NCBI GenBank assembly: GCA_029552065.1 | Contig: JAKPEG010000085.1 | Location: 1 to 54,165, forward strand | Direction of reading: 5' to 3' | Length of the DNA: 54,165 nucleotides | DNA from: Actinomycetes bacterium | Lineage (GTDB): Bacteria; Actinomycetota; Actinomycetes; Actinomycetales; Dermatophilaceae | Part shown: piece by piece, positions 20,901-29,473 of the stretch | Layout of the letters: each line of letters begins with the position of its first letter | Position numbering within the stretch: the stretch's first letter is position 1 | The notes under the pieces: generated by a model | Told to the model about the DNA's origin: nothing | Databases searched by the model: none | The model's input: only the letters and a program-made list of their open reading frames with translations | Position numbers and translations under genes: made by a program

Positions 20901-21968
20901 GTGGAACCGTCAGTCAACCCCTTCGTCGCCCTGCTTCGGTGCACGAGTTGTCGCTTCACGATCTTCTACGCACTCCCCTTCTTCGCGGCTCTCGCCGGCG
21001 CCGGACAGGCCTCCGTGGGGTGGGGCATGTTCAGCCTCGCGTACTGGTGGTTGCACTCCACCGGCACCGAGGCGGCCAACCGGCTGTCGGATCGTCACGA
21101 GGACGCCATCAATCGCCCGGAGCGCACCGCCATGTGCGCCCAGCTGGGATGGGGCCGGTTGCGCGCAGCGCTGGTTGCCGCGTGGGCCGGCGTCGCCGTC
21201 CTCGACGTCTTCCTGGTCGTGGCCAGGCCCAGCGTCGCCCTGGCCGTCTTGCTCGTCCTCTCGGCCGCCAGCGCGCTGGGGTACTCGTATGGGCCGCGGT
21301 TGGCCCGTCACCGGGCCGTCGCGCCGTTGCTTCTCACCTTCCATTTCGGTGGCACATTCATCACCGGCTGGGTGGTGGCCCACCCGCAGACCGACGACAC
21401 GGCGAGTGGGGGATTCCTCCGGGAGGTGGGCCCGTTCGTCGTCGTGAGCTGCGCCACGCTGCTCGCCCTCGGCGGCTCTAAGGACATCACGGACGTCTCC
21501 GGCGACGAGGCGATCGGGTATCGAAGCGGGTGGATCGCCCTCGTGCGCCGTCACGGAGCCTGGCTCACCTGGGCCTTGGTCATGTCCACCTTCGCTCTCA
21601 CCGCCGCGTTCGTCGTAGCCGGCCTCCTGCCCGAACGGTGGCTGTGGATTGTCGTGCTGCTTCCGCTGGCGGTCCGGCTGCGCCAGTGCCTGTGGACCGC
21701 GGCAACCCCACTCGAGCGAGCGGTCACCCGCGAGCTCTTCTATCACTACTGGATTGCCTATCTCTGCGTGGCGGTCCTCCTCTACGCTCCGGGCCCCGCG
21801 ACAGCGCTCGCGGTCCTCGTCGCAGCCCTGCTGTGGCTGATCGCCAGCAACACCCTGCACTGGGGCACGGGTGTCGATCGCACGTTCGTCCGCACGGTGA
21901 TCCGACTCGGGCGCCGGGCAACGAGGCCACCGCAGCTACCCGACCACCGAAGGGAGGGCGTCGCATGA
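20901..21968 (+). CDS. UbiA-superfamily prenyltransferase
   Basis: A 355-residue integral membrane prenyltransferase with about nine helices. The first aspartate motif NxxxDxxxD is N60, D64, D68 (NRLSDRHED), and the second is D195, D198, D202 (SKDITDVSGDE); both bind the Mg-prenyl-diphosphate. The family moves prenyl groups onto aromatic or other acceptors. It is not MenA, which is at 46614-47495. I chose the GTG at 20901 because AGGGGG lies eight bases upstream; a GTG at 20892 overlaps that site. Its ATGA overlap with the ACP gene ties it to the polyketide operon and suggests it prenylates an intermediate or the starter acid. Acceptor and prenyl length are unknown. Confidence 0.85.
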   Translation: MEPSVNPFVALLRCTSCRFTIFYALPFFAALAGAGQASVGWGMFSLAYWWLHSTGTEAANRLSDRHEDAINRPERTAMCAQLGWGRLRAALVAAWAGVAVLDVFLVVARPSVALAVLLVLSAASALGYSYGPRLARHRAVAPLLLTFHFGGTFITGWVVAHPQTDDTASGGFLREVGPFVVVSCATLLALGGSKDITDVSGDEAIGYRSGWIALVRRHGAWLTWALVMSTFALTAAFVVAGLLPERWLWIVVLLPLAVRLRQCLWTAATPLERAVTRELFYHYWIAYLCVAVLLYAPGPATALAVLVAALLWLIASNTLHWGTGVDRTFVRTVIRLGRRATRPPQLPDHRREGVA

Positions 21969-22210
21969 CGTCCGAGGAGGAGATTCGTGACGGAGTGCGC
22001 TCTGTCGTCATGACCATTCTCGAATTGGAGCCCGACGAGCTCGACGACGACGCCGACTTCGATTCTCTCGGCGCCGACTCGCTGCTGCGGATGGAGATCC
22101 TCAGCTCCCTCGGCAAGCGCTTCGGGGTCCGGCCCACCCTTGAGCAGGAGGCACGGATGAACTCCGTTTCCAACGCGGTCGGCGTCCTGCGAGCCGTCGC
22201 ACCAGGGTGA
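21965..22210 (+). CDS. Acyl carrier protein (discrete)
   Basis: An 81-residue acidic carrier protein. The phosphopantetheine attachment site is Ser39 in DFDSLGADSLLRMEI (GADSL motif), and helix II follows as expected. It starts at an ATG overlapping the prenyltransferase stop (ATGA) and ends in a GTGA overlap with the ketosynthase, so it is translated in step with both. A dedicated ACP placed before the ketosynthase pair is unlike the usual type II order KSalpha-KSbeta-ACP. Its substrate is presumably the aryl starter or the growing chain. Confidence 0.92.
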   Translation: MTSEEEIRDGVRSVVMTILELEPDELDDDADFDSLGADSLLRMEILSSLGKRFGVRPTLEQEARMNSVSNAVGVLRAVAPG

Positions 22211-23454
22211 GGGTGGCCGTGACAAGCCCGCCCCGCGTCGTCGTGACGGGGATCGGCGTCGTGTCCACGGTCGGAGTCGGGGTCGATCACTTCTGGCAAG
22301 CCTTGCTCGACGGCCAGGTCGGCACCGGATCCGTCACGCTCTTCGACACCGGCGACTACGCGACGTCCGTGGCAGGGCAGATCCCCGACTGGGTCAGCGA
22401 CCACTACACGCCTGCGCCGCTCGTGCCGGTGGGCGTGACTCCGTCGCGAAGCGAGTCCTTCGCCGTCGCCGCGGGGCGGCTGGCCTTCCAGGATGCGGGC
22501 CTGGATCGTGGCGGGCTCGAGGCGGCCGGCTACCGCCCCGCCCGTTGCGGGGTGATCACCGGCATGGTCACCGGCAATCGCCCGGCGGTCGAGGCAACGA
22601 TCCATCGGATCCGCGGGGGTGAGGATCCCGGCCCGCGGCTGCCACAGCCGGTGTCGATGAGCGCGTGGCCGGCGCTGGATCTCGGGCTGCGGGGACTGGT
22701 GCGAGTGCTGCCGATGGCGTGTGCCGCCGGCAATGCCGCCATCGCCGACGGCATGGATCTGCTCCGCAGCGGTGCCGCCGACCTCATCCTCGCCGGGGGC
22801 GCAGACGAGTTGTCGGAGGCCATGTTCCTCATGTTCGACCGGCTGCGTGCCTTCTCCCCCGATCGCGTGCGTCCTTTCGACCCTGCCCGCCGAGGCCTGA
22901 TCCTCGGCGAGGGGGCGGCATACCTCGTCCTCGAACGCGAGGAGGACGCTCGGCGACGAGGGGCGCAGCTCTATGGCGTTGTCGCCGGGCACGGCAACTT
23001 CGCCGACGCCCATCACATGACGGCACCGCATCCGCAGGGCACGGGGGCGACGCGCTCGATTCGTCGGGCGCTGGAGATGGCCGGGCTGGGCGTCGAGGAT
23101 GTCGACCACATCAACGCGCACGGGACGGGAACCCCGGCCAACGACGAGGTCGAGGCTCTCGTGCTCGCCCAACTGCTCGGCCGCCGGGCGCGCGACGTGC
23201 CCGTCACCGCCCTCAAGTCCGGGCTCGGCCATGCGCAGGGGGCGGCCAGCGCGCTCGAGGCGGCGGCGTGTCTGCTGTCCATCCGGCACGGGATCGTGCC
23301 ACCCACCGTCAACACGACCGCGTGCGACTACGACATCGACCTCGTGCTCGGTGAAGCCAGACGTACCCAGGTACGGGTCGCGCTCAACAACTCCTTCGGG
23401 TTCGGCGGCAACAACTGCTGCGTCGTCCTCCAAAGCGCTGCGGAGCCCAGATGA
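22207..23454 (+). CDS. Beta-ketoacyl synthase, KSalpha/FabF-like, catalytic
   Basis: A 415-residue condensing enzyme. The catalytic triad is intact: Cys172 (MACAAGNAA), His305 (NAHGTGTP) and His342 (GLGHAQGAAS). It therefore can transfer acyl groups and carry out decarboxylative condensation with malonyl-ACP. The third motif reads GHAQGA rather than the common GHTLGA, a mild deviation. It is flanked by the ACP gene and, with an ATGA overlap, by a non-catalytic homologue, which is the arrangement of KSalpha/chain-length-factor heterodimers. A fatty-acid role is less likely given the cluster context. The sequence is complete. Confidence 0.9.
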   Translation: MRVAVTSPPRVVVTGIGVVSTVGVGVDHFWQALLDGQVGTGSVTLFDTGDYATSVAGQIPDWVSDHYTPAPLVPVGVTPSRSESFAVAAGRLAFQDAGLDRGGLEAAGYRPARCGVITGMVTGNRPAVEATIHRIRGGEDPGPRLPQPVSMSAWPALDLGLRGLVRVLPMACAAGNAAIADGMDLLRSGAADLILAGGADELSEAMFLMFDRLRAFSPDRVRPFDPARRGLILGEGAAYLVLEREEDARRRGAQLYGVVAGHGNFADAHHMTAPHPQGTGATRSIRRALEMAGLGVEDVDHINAHGTGTPANDEVEALVLAQLLGRRARDVPVTALKSGLGHAQGAASALEAAACLLSIRHGIVPPTVNTTACDYDIDLVLGEARRTQVRVALNNSFGFGGNNCCVVLQSAAEPR

Positions 23455-24632
23455 CCGATGTCGTCATCACCGGCACCGGCGCGGTCACCGCGGCGGGGGT
23501 CGGGACCGATCAACTCTGGCAGGCCCTCCTCGACGGACGGGCGCTCGCCTCGCCCGGCAGCATCGACCCGCCCGCCGGTATGCCGCCCCTCGCGCCCGTC
23601 CCGATCGCCGTCCTCGACCGCTTCGAGCCACGGGAGGTGCTCGGCGCCAAAGGAATCCGGCTGCTGACCCGCGAGTCCGCCGCCTTCGCCGTGTCGGCCA
23701 CTCTCGCCTGCCGGGAGGCCGGAATCCCCGAGCGGCATGAGGACGCCGCGGAGATCGCGACTGTGGTGGGCACCGATACTGCGGGGCTGCACGACTACGT
23801 CGACCTGTTCGCCACGCGCTGCGACTCGGGAACGCACGAGGTCAATCCCGCACAGGGCCCACTCACCGGTCCTAACACCCCGGCGGCCCAGTACTCGATC
23901 TGGGCAGGGGTCACCGGGCCAAACCACACGGTGTCGGGCGGTTCGACGGCGGGGCTGGACGCCGTGGACCTCGCTCGACGCCTGCTGCTGGCCGGTCGCG
24001 CGCGGCTGTCCGTCACGGGCGCGACCGACACATTGTCCTACCTCCCCCTCGCCCTGCGGGCATCGGGCGCCGCAGCGGGGCGGCCCGGGGCCCCCTTCGA
24101 CCAGGAGCGCGGGGCGAGCATCCCCGGCGAGGCGGCCGGGGTCGTGGTCCTGGAGACCACGGACTCGGCCCGGCGCCGATCGGCACCGGTGCTCGCCCGG
24201 ATCGGAGCGGTCCACAGCGCGTTCGACGTCGACCCGGCGGCCGCCGCTCGCAGGGTCCTCGGCGAGGCCTTGGAATCCGCTCGGGTGTCGCCCGCTGACG
24301 TCGCCGCCGTCATCTGCGGCGCGGGCGGTGACCCGGACCTCGACGCCGCCGAGGCGATCGCACTGTCCGGAAGCCTCGCGCGGGACACCCCCGTGTGCGC
24401 GATCGCCGGCAGCATCGGCGCCTGCGCCGCGGCCTCGGGGGTGGTGCAGATCGTCCTGGCCGTGCGTGCCGGCCGCGAGCGCACCATCCCAGCCTCGGTC
24501 GGCCTGCGAGTCTTCGATCCGCGGTTGCCGCCCCTCGCGGTGACGACCCGGACCAGCCCCCTGCGCGAGGGACCGATCCTCGTGCACGTGCTGGACCCCT
24601 CCGGCCGCGCCGCAGCCGTGGTCCTGACCTGA
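23451..24632 (+). CDS. Non-catalytic ketosynthase homologue (KSbeta / chain-length-factor-like)
   Basis: A 393-residue thiolase-fold protein aligned end to end with the neighbouring ketosynthase, yet with every catalytic position changed: Ser165 for Cys (SGGSTAGLD), Gly290 for the first His (VICGAGGDP) and Ala324 for the second His (IGACAAASG). The frame is intact, so it is a maintained protein rather than a pseudogene. Known type II chain-length factors lack the active cysteine and pair with a KSalpha to set chain length; by analogy this should form a heterodimer with the product of 22207-23454. It lacks the Gln commonly found at the Cys position of aromatic-type CLFs, so it may form a separate branch. 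Confidence 0.82.
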   Translation: MTDVVITGTGAVTAAGVGTDQLWQALLDGRALASPGSIDPPAGMPPLAPVPIAVLDRFEPREVLGAKGIRLLTRESAAFAVSATLACREAGIPERHEDAAEIATVVGTDTAGLHDYVDLFATRCDSGTHEVNPAQGPLTGPNTPAAQYSIWAGVTGPNHTVSGGSTAGLDAVDLARRLLLAGRARLSVTGATDTLSYLPLALRASGAAAGRPGAPFDQERGASIPGEAAGVVVLETTDSARRRSAPVLARIGAVHSAFDVDPAAAARRVLGEALESARVSPADVAAVICGAGGDPDLDAAEAIALSGSLARDTPVCAIAGSIGACAAASGVVQIVLAVRAGRERTIPASVGLRVFDPRLPPLAVTTRTSPLREGPILVHVLDPSGRAAAVVLT

Positions 24633-24644
24633 ACGGAGCGTGAC

Positions 24645-26243
24645 GTGCAGACCGGTAATGTCGTCCACTCGCTGCTGGACCGTCATCTCGAGCAGGGCCA
24701 CGGCACTCTGCTGTGGACCCGCGGCGACGACGGGGAGTTCTCCTACGCCGATCTCTACCGGCTCACCTGCCAGGCCGCGAACGCGCTTCGGGACGCCGGC
24801 GTGGGTCTCGAGGATCGCGTGGTGGTCGCCATGCCCGACAGCCCCCGCTACGTCGCGATCATCCTCGCGCTGTGGCGTCTGGGTGCCGTTCCCGTCCCCC
24901 TGCCGACCGTCCTCACCGAGACCGAATACCGCACCGTCGCCGCCGACTGCCGGCCGGTGGCCGCCATCGTGGCAGCCGAACACGCCGATATGTGGGTGCG
25001 GGTGCGGGTGGGGTCCGGCTGGCCACGACTGTTGCTCGTCGACGGACCGCCGCCGAGCCCCCCCGGCAGCTTCTCGCTGCCCGAGCGCCTGGGCGATGCC
25101 ACCGAGGTGCCGATCACCACACTCAGCATCGACGACACCGCCGTCATCCAGTACACCTCGGGCAGCACCGGGGCACCCAAGGGGGTCGTGCACCTGCACC
25201 GCGGGCTCGCGGCCGTCCTCGAGGGCTTCCCCACGCGTCTGCGGCTCACCCCCGAGGATGTCTGCTTCTCGGCAGCCAAGCTGTCCTTCGGCTACGGCTT
25301 CGGCAACTCGCTGCTCTTCCCCCTCGCCGCCGGAGCGGCGACGGTGCTCCTGGGGCCTGCGTCGGATCCTGCCCGGGTGCTCGATGTCGTGACCCGGCAC
25401 CGGCCCAGCGTGCTGTTCGGAGTACCGACGCTCTATGCGGCGATCCTCGACGCCGCACGGGAGCGCCAGGAGATCGGGCTCGCCCAGGTCCGCACGTGCG
25501 TATCGGCCGGAGAACCGCTTCCGCAGGCCCTTGCGCAGCGGTGGCGGGATCGTTTCGGCGTCGACCTGGTCAACGGCCTGGGTTCGACAGAGTGTCTCCA
25601 CGTCTTCATCGCCTCCGTGCCGGGCGCGACCCCCCCGGGCAGCGCAGGAACCCTCGTGACCGGCTACGACGCGCAGATCCGCGACGACGAGGGCAGGCAA
25701 CTCGGACCGGACGAGACGGGACACCTGTGGGTGCAGGGGCAGGCCAACGGCGCCCGGTACTGGAACAACCAGCCCGAGACGATCTCGACCATGGTCGGAG
25801 GCTGGAACCGCACCGGCGACCAGGCCCGGCGTGACGCCAGCGGGGTCTTCTGGTTCGTCGCACGTTCGGACGACGTGCTCAAGATCGGTGGCCTGAAGGT
25901 CGCTCCGAGCGAGATCGAGTCCTGCCTCCTGCAACACGCCGATGTCGCGACCTGCGCAGTCGTCGGTGTCCCGGACGATCAGGGCATCGTCGTGCTCACG
26001 GCATACGTCCAACCGCGCGAGAGCGCGGGCTCCGAGGCCGAGGTGCGCCGTCGTCTGCGAACCCACCTCGCGGCCTCCTTGGCGCCCTTCAAGCGCCCGC
26101 GTGAGATCGTCCTCGTCGACGAACTCCCGATGACGGCCACCCGCAAGGTCGCCCGGCACGTCCTGCGCCGCCAGGCGCGGGAGACGCTAGCGGCCGACAG
26201 CCACCCGCCCGCAGCCCGGCAAGCGGGTCACGACGACAGGTAG
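24645..26243 (+). CDS. Aryl-CoA ligase of the benzoate-CoA ligase type (ANL superfamily)
   Basis: A 532-residue adenylate-forming enzyme. The ATP motif TSGSTGAPKG is at 171-180, the segment AKLSFGYGFGNSLLFPLAAGA is typical of benzoate/4-hydroxybenzoate-CoA ligases, GLGSTE follows, and the hinge/A8 region reads FVARSDDVLKIGGLKVAPSEIES. The catalytic Lys is about residue 501 (ATRKVAR). The GTG at 24645 has GGAG six bases upstream. As the last gene of the operon it most simply activates an aromatic acid as starter unit, loading CoA or the ACP directly. Its 3' end overlaps the convergent SDR gene by 16 bases. Confidence 0.85.
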   Translation: MQTGNVVHSLLDRHLEQGHGTLLWTRGDDGEFSYADLYRLTCQAANALRDAGVGLEDRVVVAMPDSPRYVAIILALWRLGAVPVPLPTVLTETEYRTVAADCRPVAAIVAAEHADMWVRVRVGSGWPRLLLVDGPPPSPPGSFSLPERLGDATEVPITTLSIDDTAVIQYTSGSTGAPKGVVHLHRGLAAVLEGFPTRLRLTPEDVCFSAAKLSFGYGFGNSLLFPLAAGAATVLLGPASDPARVLDVVTRHRPSVLFGVPTLYAAILDAARERQEIGLAQVRTCVSAGEPLPQALAQRWRDRFGVDLVNGLGSTECLHVFIASVPGATPPGSAGTLVTGYDAQIRDDEGRQLGPDETGHLWVQGQANGARYWNNQPETISTMVGGWNRTGDQARRDASGVFWFVARSDDVLKIGGLKVAPSEIESCLLQHADVATCAVVGVPDDQGIVVLTAYVQPRESAGSEAEVRRRLRTHLAASLAPFKRPREIVLVDELPMTATRKVARHVLRRQARETLAADSHPPAARQAGHDDR

Positions 26244-27133
26244 CTCCGCAGACCCACCTCGAAGTCGGTGAGGGTCACCCCGGTCGCCGCGAGCACGCGC
26301 TCGTTGTCGGCCACGAAGTCCTCGAGCACGAAGTCCAGTGCAGCTCGGGTGAGCACCGGACCCGGCAACCGTTCGAGCACCCCCGCTCCCCATCGCGACA
26401 ACCCGGCGTGGATGGGCACGATGGGCTGACGCACGCCTGCGATGTCGAAGGCCGTTGCCACCATGTCCTTCATCGACATGCGTTGCGGGCCGCCGATCTC
26501 GAAGACCCCGGTCGGTGCCGCCGCGCGGCAAAGGGCGGCGGCCGCCTCGCCGACATCGTCGACGAACACGGGCTGGTGCTGTTGACGACCCCCGTCGGGC
26601 AGCGGCAGGGCGGGCAGGCCGCGTCGACACCACCCGAGGAGCTTGTTGATGCCGTGGTCGTGGGGGCCGAAGACGAAGGCGGGCCGAAGGACGACTCCGT
26701 CGAGGGACGCGCGCAGCACGGCCCGCTCGCCCCGCTGGATCGCCTGGTAGTAGGGCTTGGTCGGGTAGTCCGTCACCCCCACCCCGGCGACGAAGAGATA
26801 ACGCCCGACACCGGCCGCCTCGGCCGCGGTGACGAGTCGTTCGGTGCCTGCCCCGTCGAACTCCATGAAGGTCCACCGTTTGGCCGGCTTCTCGAACGGG
26901 TAGTTGGGGAAATTGGCGCTCTGCACGACAAGATGAGCCCCCGCCACCGCCGCCGGCAGTGTGGTTCGATCGAGCAGGTCGGCGAACCGATGGCCCGGCC
27001 GACTCGACCGCTCGCGGTCGTGTGTGACGACGTCGACCTGCCACCCCTCGCGCCGTAGCGCGCTCACGATGGCGGCACCGATGACACCACGGCCGCCGAA
27101 GACGACGGCGAGCCCGGGTCGATTGGACATCAT
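26228..27133 (-). CDS. Atypical NAD(P)-binding SDR (epimerase/NDUFA9-like)
   Basis: A 301-residue Rossmann protein. The nucleotide motif is VVFGGRGVIGAAI (GGxGxxG at about 13-19). The canonical SDR YxxxK pair is not seen: the aligned segment is KPYYQAIQRGE, with Tyr128/Tyr129 but no Lys four residues on, as in atypical SDRs. The mid-region VVLRPAFVFGPHDHGINKLL and PVFVDDVGEAAAAL resemble NDUFA9/NmrA-type reductases. Two adjacent ATGs open the gene behind GGAGAGG. It is third in the methyltransferase-monooxygenase-SDR operon. A reductive or structural role in tailoring is possible; the substrate is unknown. Confidence 0.78.
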   Translation of the reverse strand: MMSNRPGLAVVFGGRGVIGAAIVSALRREGWQVDVVTHDRERSSRPGHRFADLLDRTTLPAAVAGAHLVVQSANFPNYPFEKPAKRWTFMEFDGAGTERLVTAAEAAGVGRYLFVAGVGVTDYPTKPYYQAIQRGERAVLRASLDGVVLRPAFVFGPHDHGINKLLGWCRRGLPALPLPDGGRQQHQPVFVDDVGEAAAALCRAAAPTGVFEIGGPQRMSMKDMVATAFDIAGVRQPIVPIHAGLSRWGAGVLERLPGPVLTRAALDFVLEDFVADNERVLAATGVTLTDFEVGLRSYLSS

Positions 27134-27167
27134 GGCAGGAGCCTCTCCGGCTGCGTGCGGCATACCC

Positions 27168-28373
27168 TCAGGGCAAGCCGACCCGAAGCCTCGTGGACAG
27201 CGACGGCACGGCCGAGGTGGACAACTCGGCGTAGAAGCGGTCGAGCAGGTGCGGATTGCGAGCCAGACGCCGCATGCTGAGATCGCGCATCCGCCCGGAT
27301 CCAGGCACCCGCATGGCAAGGACCTGGGCCCAACGTTCCGAGGCCCGCCGGCCGTAGCCCACCCGTCCACGCCGGCGCTGTTGGAATTGGTCGAGCCGCG
27401 TTCGACTCGCGTCCCCGGTACGCAGAGCTTCGGTGGCCACCTCGAACATCACCGGTACGTCCTCGAGAGTGAGCGAGCCACCGAAGCCGAAATGCGGCAG
27501 CATCCCGTGGGCGGCATCCCCCATGAGCACGGCCCCGTCCGTCGCCCACTGCGGCACTCTCATGCTCCACGGACGCACCGTGACCGCTGGGCCCATTCCC
27601 GCGAATGCCGCCGACGGCTCGCCGTCGAAACCGAGATAGCGGCGCAGCGTCGCGGCCGGGTCCAGGGCCTGGTCCTCGTCGACGACGGCGTTGAGCCAGC
27701 TGTGGTCCGATCCGAGGCTGGCACACCCCCATGCCCCCTGGGCAGCGAGCGCCTGGCGGGACTGAGGGGAGGGCATGGGGCCACCGACCGCCGTGACGAT
27801 CACCTGCCGCTTGGGACGCCACCTGGACGCGGGCAGGGCCAGGCGCTCACGCAGTGGCGAGCCGGATCCGTCGGCACCGACGAGCAGCGGCGTGGCCACG
27901 GTGACCTCCTGCTCCCCGGTGCGCACAGTGAGCCGCCAGCCTGGCCGGGCGCGCTCGACGTCCCAGCCTCGGGTTGCCTGCAAGGAGCGGGTGCCGGCCT
28001 CGTGGGACGCCCTCTTCAGCGTGCCGACGATCCGGGAGGGCAGGACCCCAAGGAAGGTCCCTGCCCCCAGGGACGAGGTCCGGATGTCGATTCCCGCGTC
28101 GGGGTCGGCCGCCGAACCGTCGCGTTGCGGGACGAACCACCGCACGGACTCCAGGCTGGCCCCGGCGTCCGTCACCTCGTCGAGGACGCCGAGCCAGGCA
28201 AGGGTGCGCGATGCGGTCGGCCAGAGGATCATGCCGAAGGTGTCCTCGCGAGCGGGTGGGCCGCCCTCCACCACGACACAGGGGACCCCCGCCCGGGAGA
28301 AGGCCAGCGAGGTTGCGTAGCCGGCCAGGCCACCACCGACGACCACGACATCGACGTCGAGGCGCTCGCTCAT
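27168..28373 (-). CDS. Class A flavin-dependent monooxygenase
   Basis: A 401-residue flavoprotein of the p-hydroxybenzoate-hydroxylase fold. Three motifs are visible: GGGLAG at 13-18, the DG motif in GADGSGS at 166-172, and the GD motif in LMGDAAHGMLPHFGFGGSL near 285-299. Such enzymes hydroxylate or epoxidise aromatic or polyketide substrates with NAD(P)H and oxygen. The ATG at 28373 overlaps the methyltransferase stop (ATGA). The gap to the SDR is 34 bases and contains a GGCATAC word. It probably acts on the prenylated aryl or polyketide product. Confidence 0.87.
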   Translation of the reverse strand: MSERLDVDVVVVGGGLAGYATSLAFSRAGVPCVVVEGGPPAREDTFGMILWPTASRTLAWLGVLDEVTDAGASLESVRWFVPQRDGSAADPDAGIDIRTSSLGAGTFLGVLPSRIVGTLKRASHEAGTRSLQATRGWDVERARPGWRLTVRTGEQEVTVATPLLVGADGSGSPLRERLALPASRWRPKRQVIVTAVGGPMPSPQSRQALAAQGAWGCASLGSDHSWLNAVVDEDQALDPAATLRRYLGFDGEPSAAFAGMGPAVTVRPWSMRVPQWATDGAVLMGDAAHGMLPHFGFGGSLTLEDVPVMFEVATEALRTGDASRTRLDQFQQRRRGRVGYGRRASERWAQVLAMRVPGSGRMRDLSMRRLARNPHLLDRFYAELSTSAVPSLSTRLRVGLP

Positions 28374-29467
28374 TGCCGGGCCTCTCCCTCGGGGTGCTCG
28401 GTAGTGGGGTGCTCGGTAGTGGCGCTCGGGGCCCGGCCACGAACCCCGAGGAAGGACTGACCCGGCACGAGGCGATCCGGCTCGGCGACCGCGAAACCCG
28501 CCTCCCGCATCTCGGCCATGACCGTCTCGACCGCGGGCAGGGCATGACATCCGGCCGTGGAGGCGAGCACGAGGTCGAGGTTGAGGGTGAGTGCGCTGTC
28601 CCCGGCGAAGAGCGACACGACCGCCAGGGTGCCTCCTGGGCGCATCAGGTCGCGCAGGGTGTGGAATACCTCGACCCGCTGCTCATGGGTGAAGTAGTAC
28701 ACGTTGTTGATCAGCAGGATGATCTCGAAACGACCCACGTCGGGCAGGCCCTCACGTAGATCGCCGTGGGCGGCGGTGAAACGGTGCGCGATCCCCCACT
28801 CGTCGAGATTGCGGCGCGCCTGGGCCACGGCGTCCGCAGCGAGATCGACGCCCAGACCGCTCACCCGATCCCCCACCTGCGATGCCGCACGCAGGTAGAC
28901 CCCGGAGCCGCACCCGGCGTCGAGGACACGGGCATCGGGGGCGCTCGATCCGACCACCTCGCGGACATAGCCGGCAACGAACGGCTCGGAAACTCGGGAG
29001 GATCTGGCCACGGTATCGGCGAAGCGCTCGAGATAGTGCCCCTTCTCGCCGCTGCGAAGCCGTTCGGGCAGGTGACGGTAGACCGACCCGTGGTAGGCGA
29101 CCATCTCCTCGAGGAGCGCGAGGTGAATCCTGCCTCGATCACCCGCCAGTGCACGGATCCGGCGGCCCTTGAGCCGATATCGACCCGACGTGAGGTCGAG
29201 TTCGTTCAGGGCGACGCCCAAACGCAGCACCAGTCCGAACGTCGTCTCATCCACGACACCCAGCCGCTGGCTCAGCTCGGCGGCGGTCGCCGGGCCGCCG
29301 CGCAGCGCAGCAATCAGGCCCAGCTGGCAAGCGGCGAGTAGCAGGTTGCTTCGCGCGAAACTCAGCGAGTCCTGCATGAACAGGACCGACGCCGCCTTGT
29401 CCCGCTGCCCCAGGACCGAGGTCACGAAACGGCGTGCGGAGATCAGCGCCCGAGTTCCCCTGTTCAT
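28370..29467 (-). CDS. SAM-dependent methyltransferase with N-terminal dimerisation-like domain
   Basis: A 365-residue methyltransferase. Residues ~35-110 resemble the winged-helix/dimerisation region of plant-type O-methyltransferases (LLLAACQLGLIAAL, then AAELSQRLGV). The SAM-binding motif I is VLDAGCGSGVYL at about 181-192, and motif III-like PGGTLAVVSLF follows. The C-terminal end has an in-frame duplication of five codons (TTEHP twice). The ATG at 29467 lies exactly six bases after a TAGATT -10 element, so the mRNA appears leaderless. It starts the minus-strand tailoring operon; O- or C-methylation is undecided. Confidence 0.85.
   Translation of the reverse strand: MNRGTRALISARRFVTSVLGQRDKAASVLFMQDSLSFARSNLLLAACQLGLIAALRGGPATAAELSQRLGVVDETTFGLVLRLGVALNELDLTSGRYRLKGRRIRALAGDRGRIHLALLEEMVAYHGSVYRHLPERLRSGEKGHYLERFADTVARSSRVSEPFVAGYVREVVGSSAPDARVLDAGCGSGVYLRAASQVGDRVSGLGVDLAADAVAQARRNLDEWGIAHRFTAAHGDLREGLPDVGRFEIILLINNVYYFTHEQRVEVFHTLRDLMRPGGTLAVVSLFAGDSALTLNLDLVLASTAGCHALPAVETVMAEMREAGFAVAEPDRLVPGQSFLGVRGRAPSATTEHPTTEHPEGEARQ
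28391..28420. repeat. 15-bp tandem duplication inside the methyltransferase gene
   Basis: GGGGTGCTCGGTAGT occurs twice head to tail with no mismatch. It adds five codons to the C-terminus of the methyltransferase (TTEHP-TTEHP) without breaking the frame. A perfect copy suggests a recent slippage event. Confidence 0.9.
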
Positions 29468-29473
29468 TCCGGC

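Noticed and set aside
23451..24632. Second ketosynthase gene as a decaying pseudogene
   Set aside because: The frame is intact, starts with an overlap on its partner and keeps fold-defining segments; loss of catalytic residues fits a chain-length-factor role.
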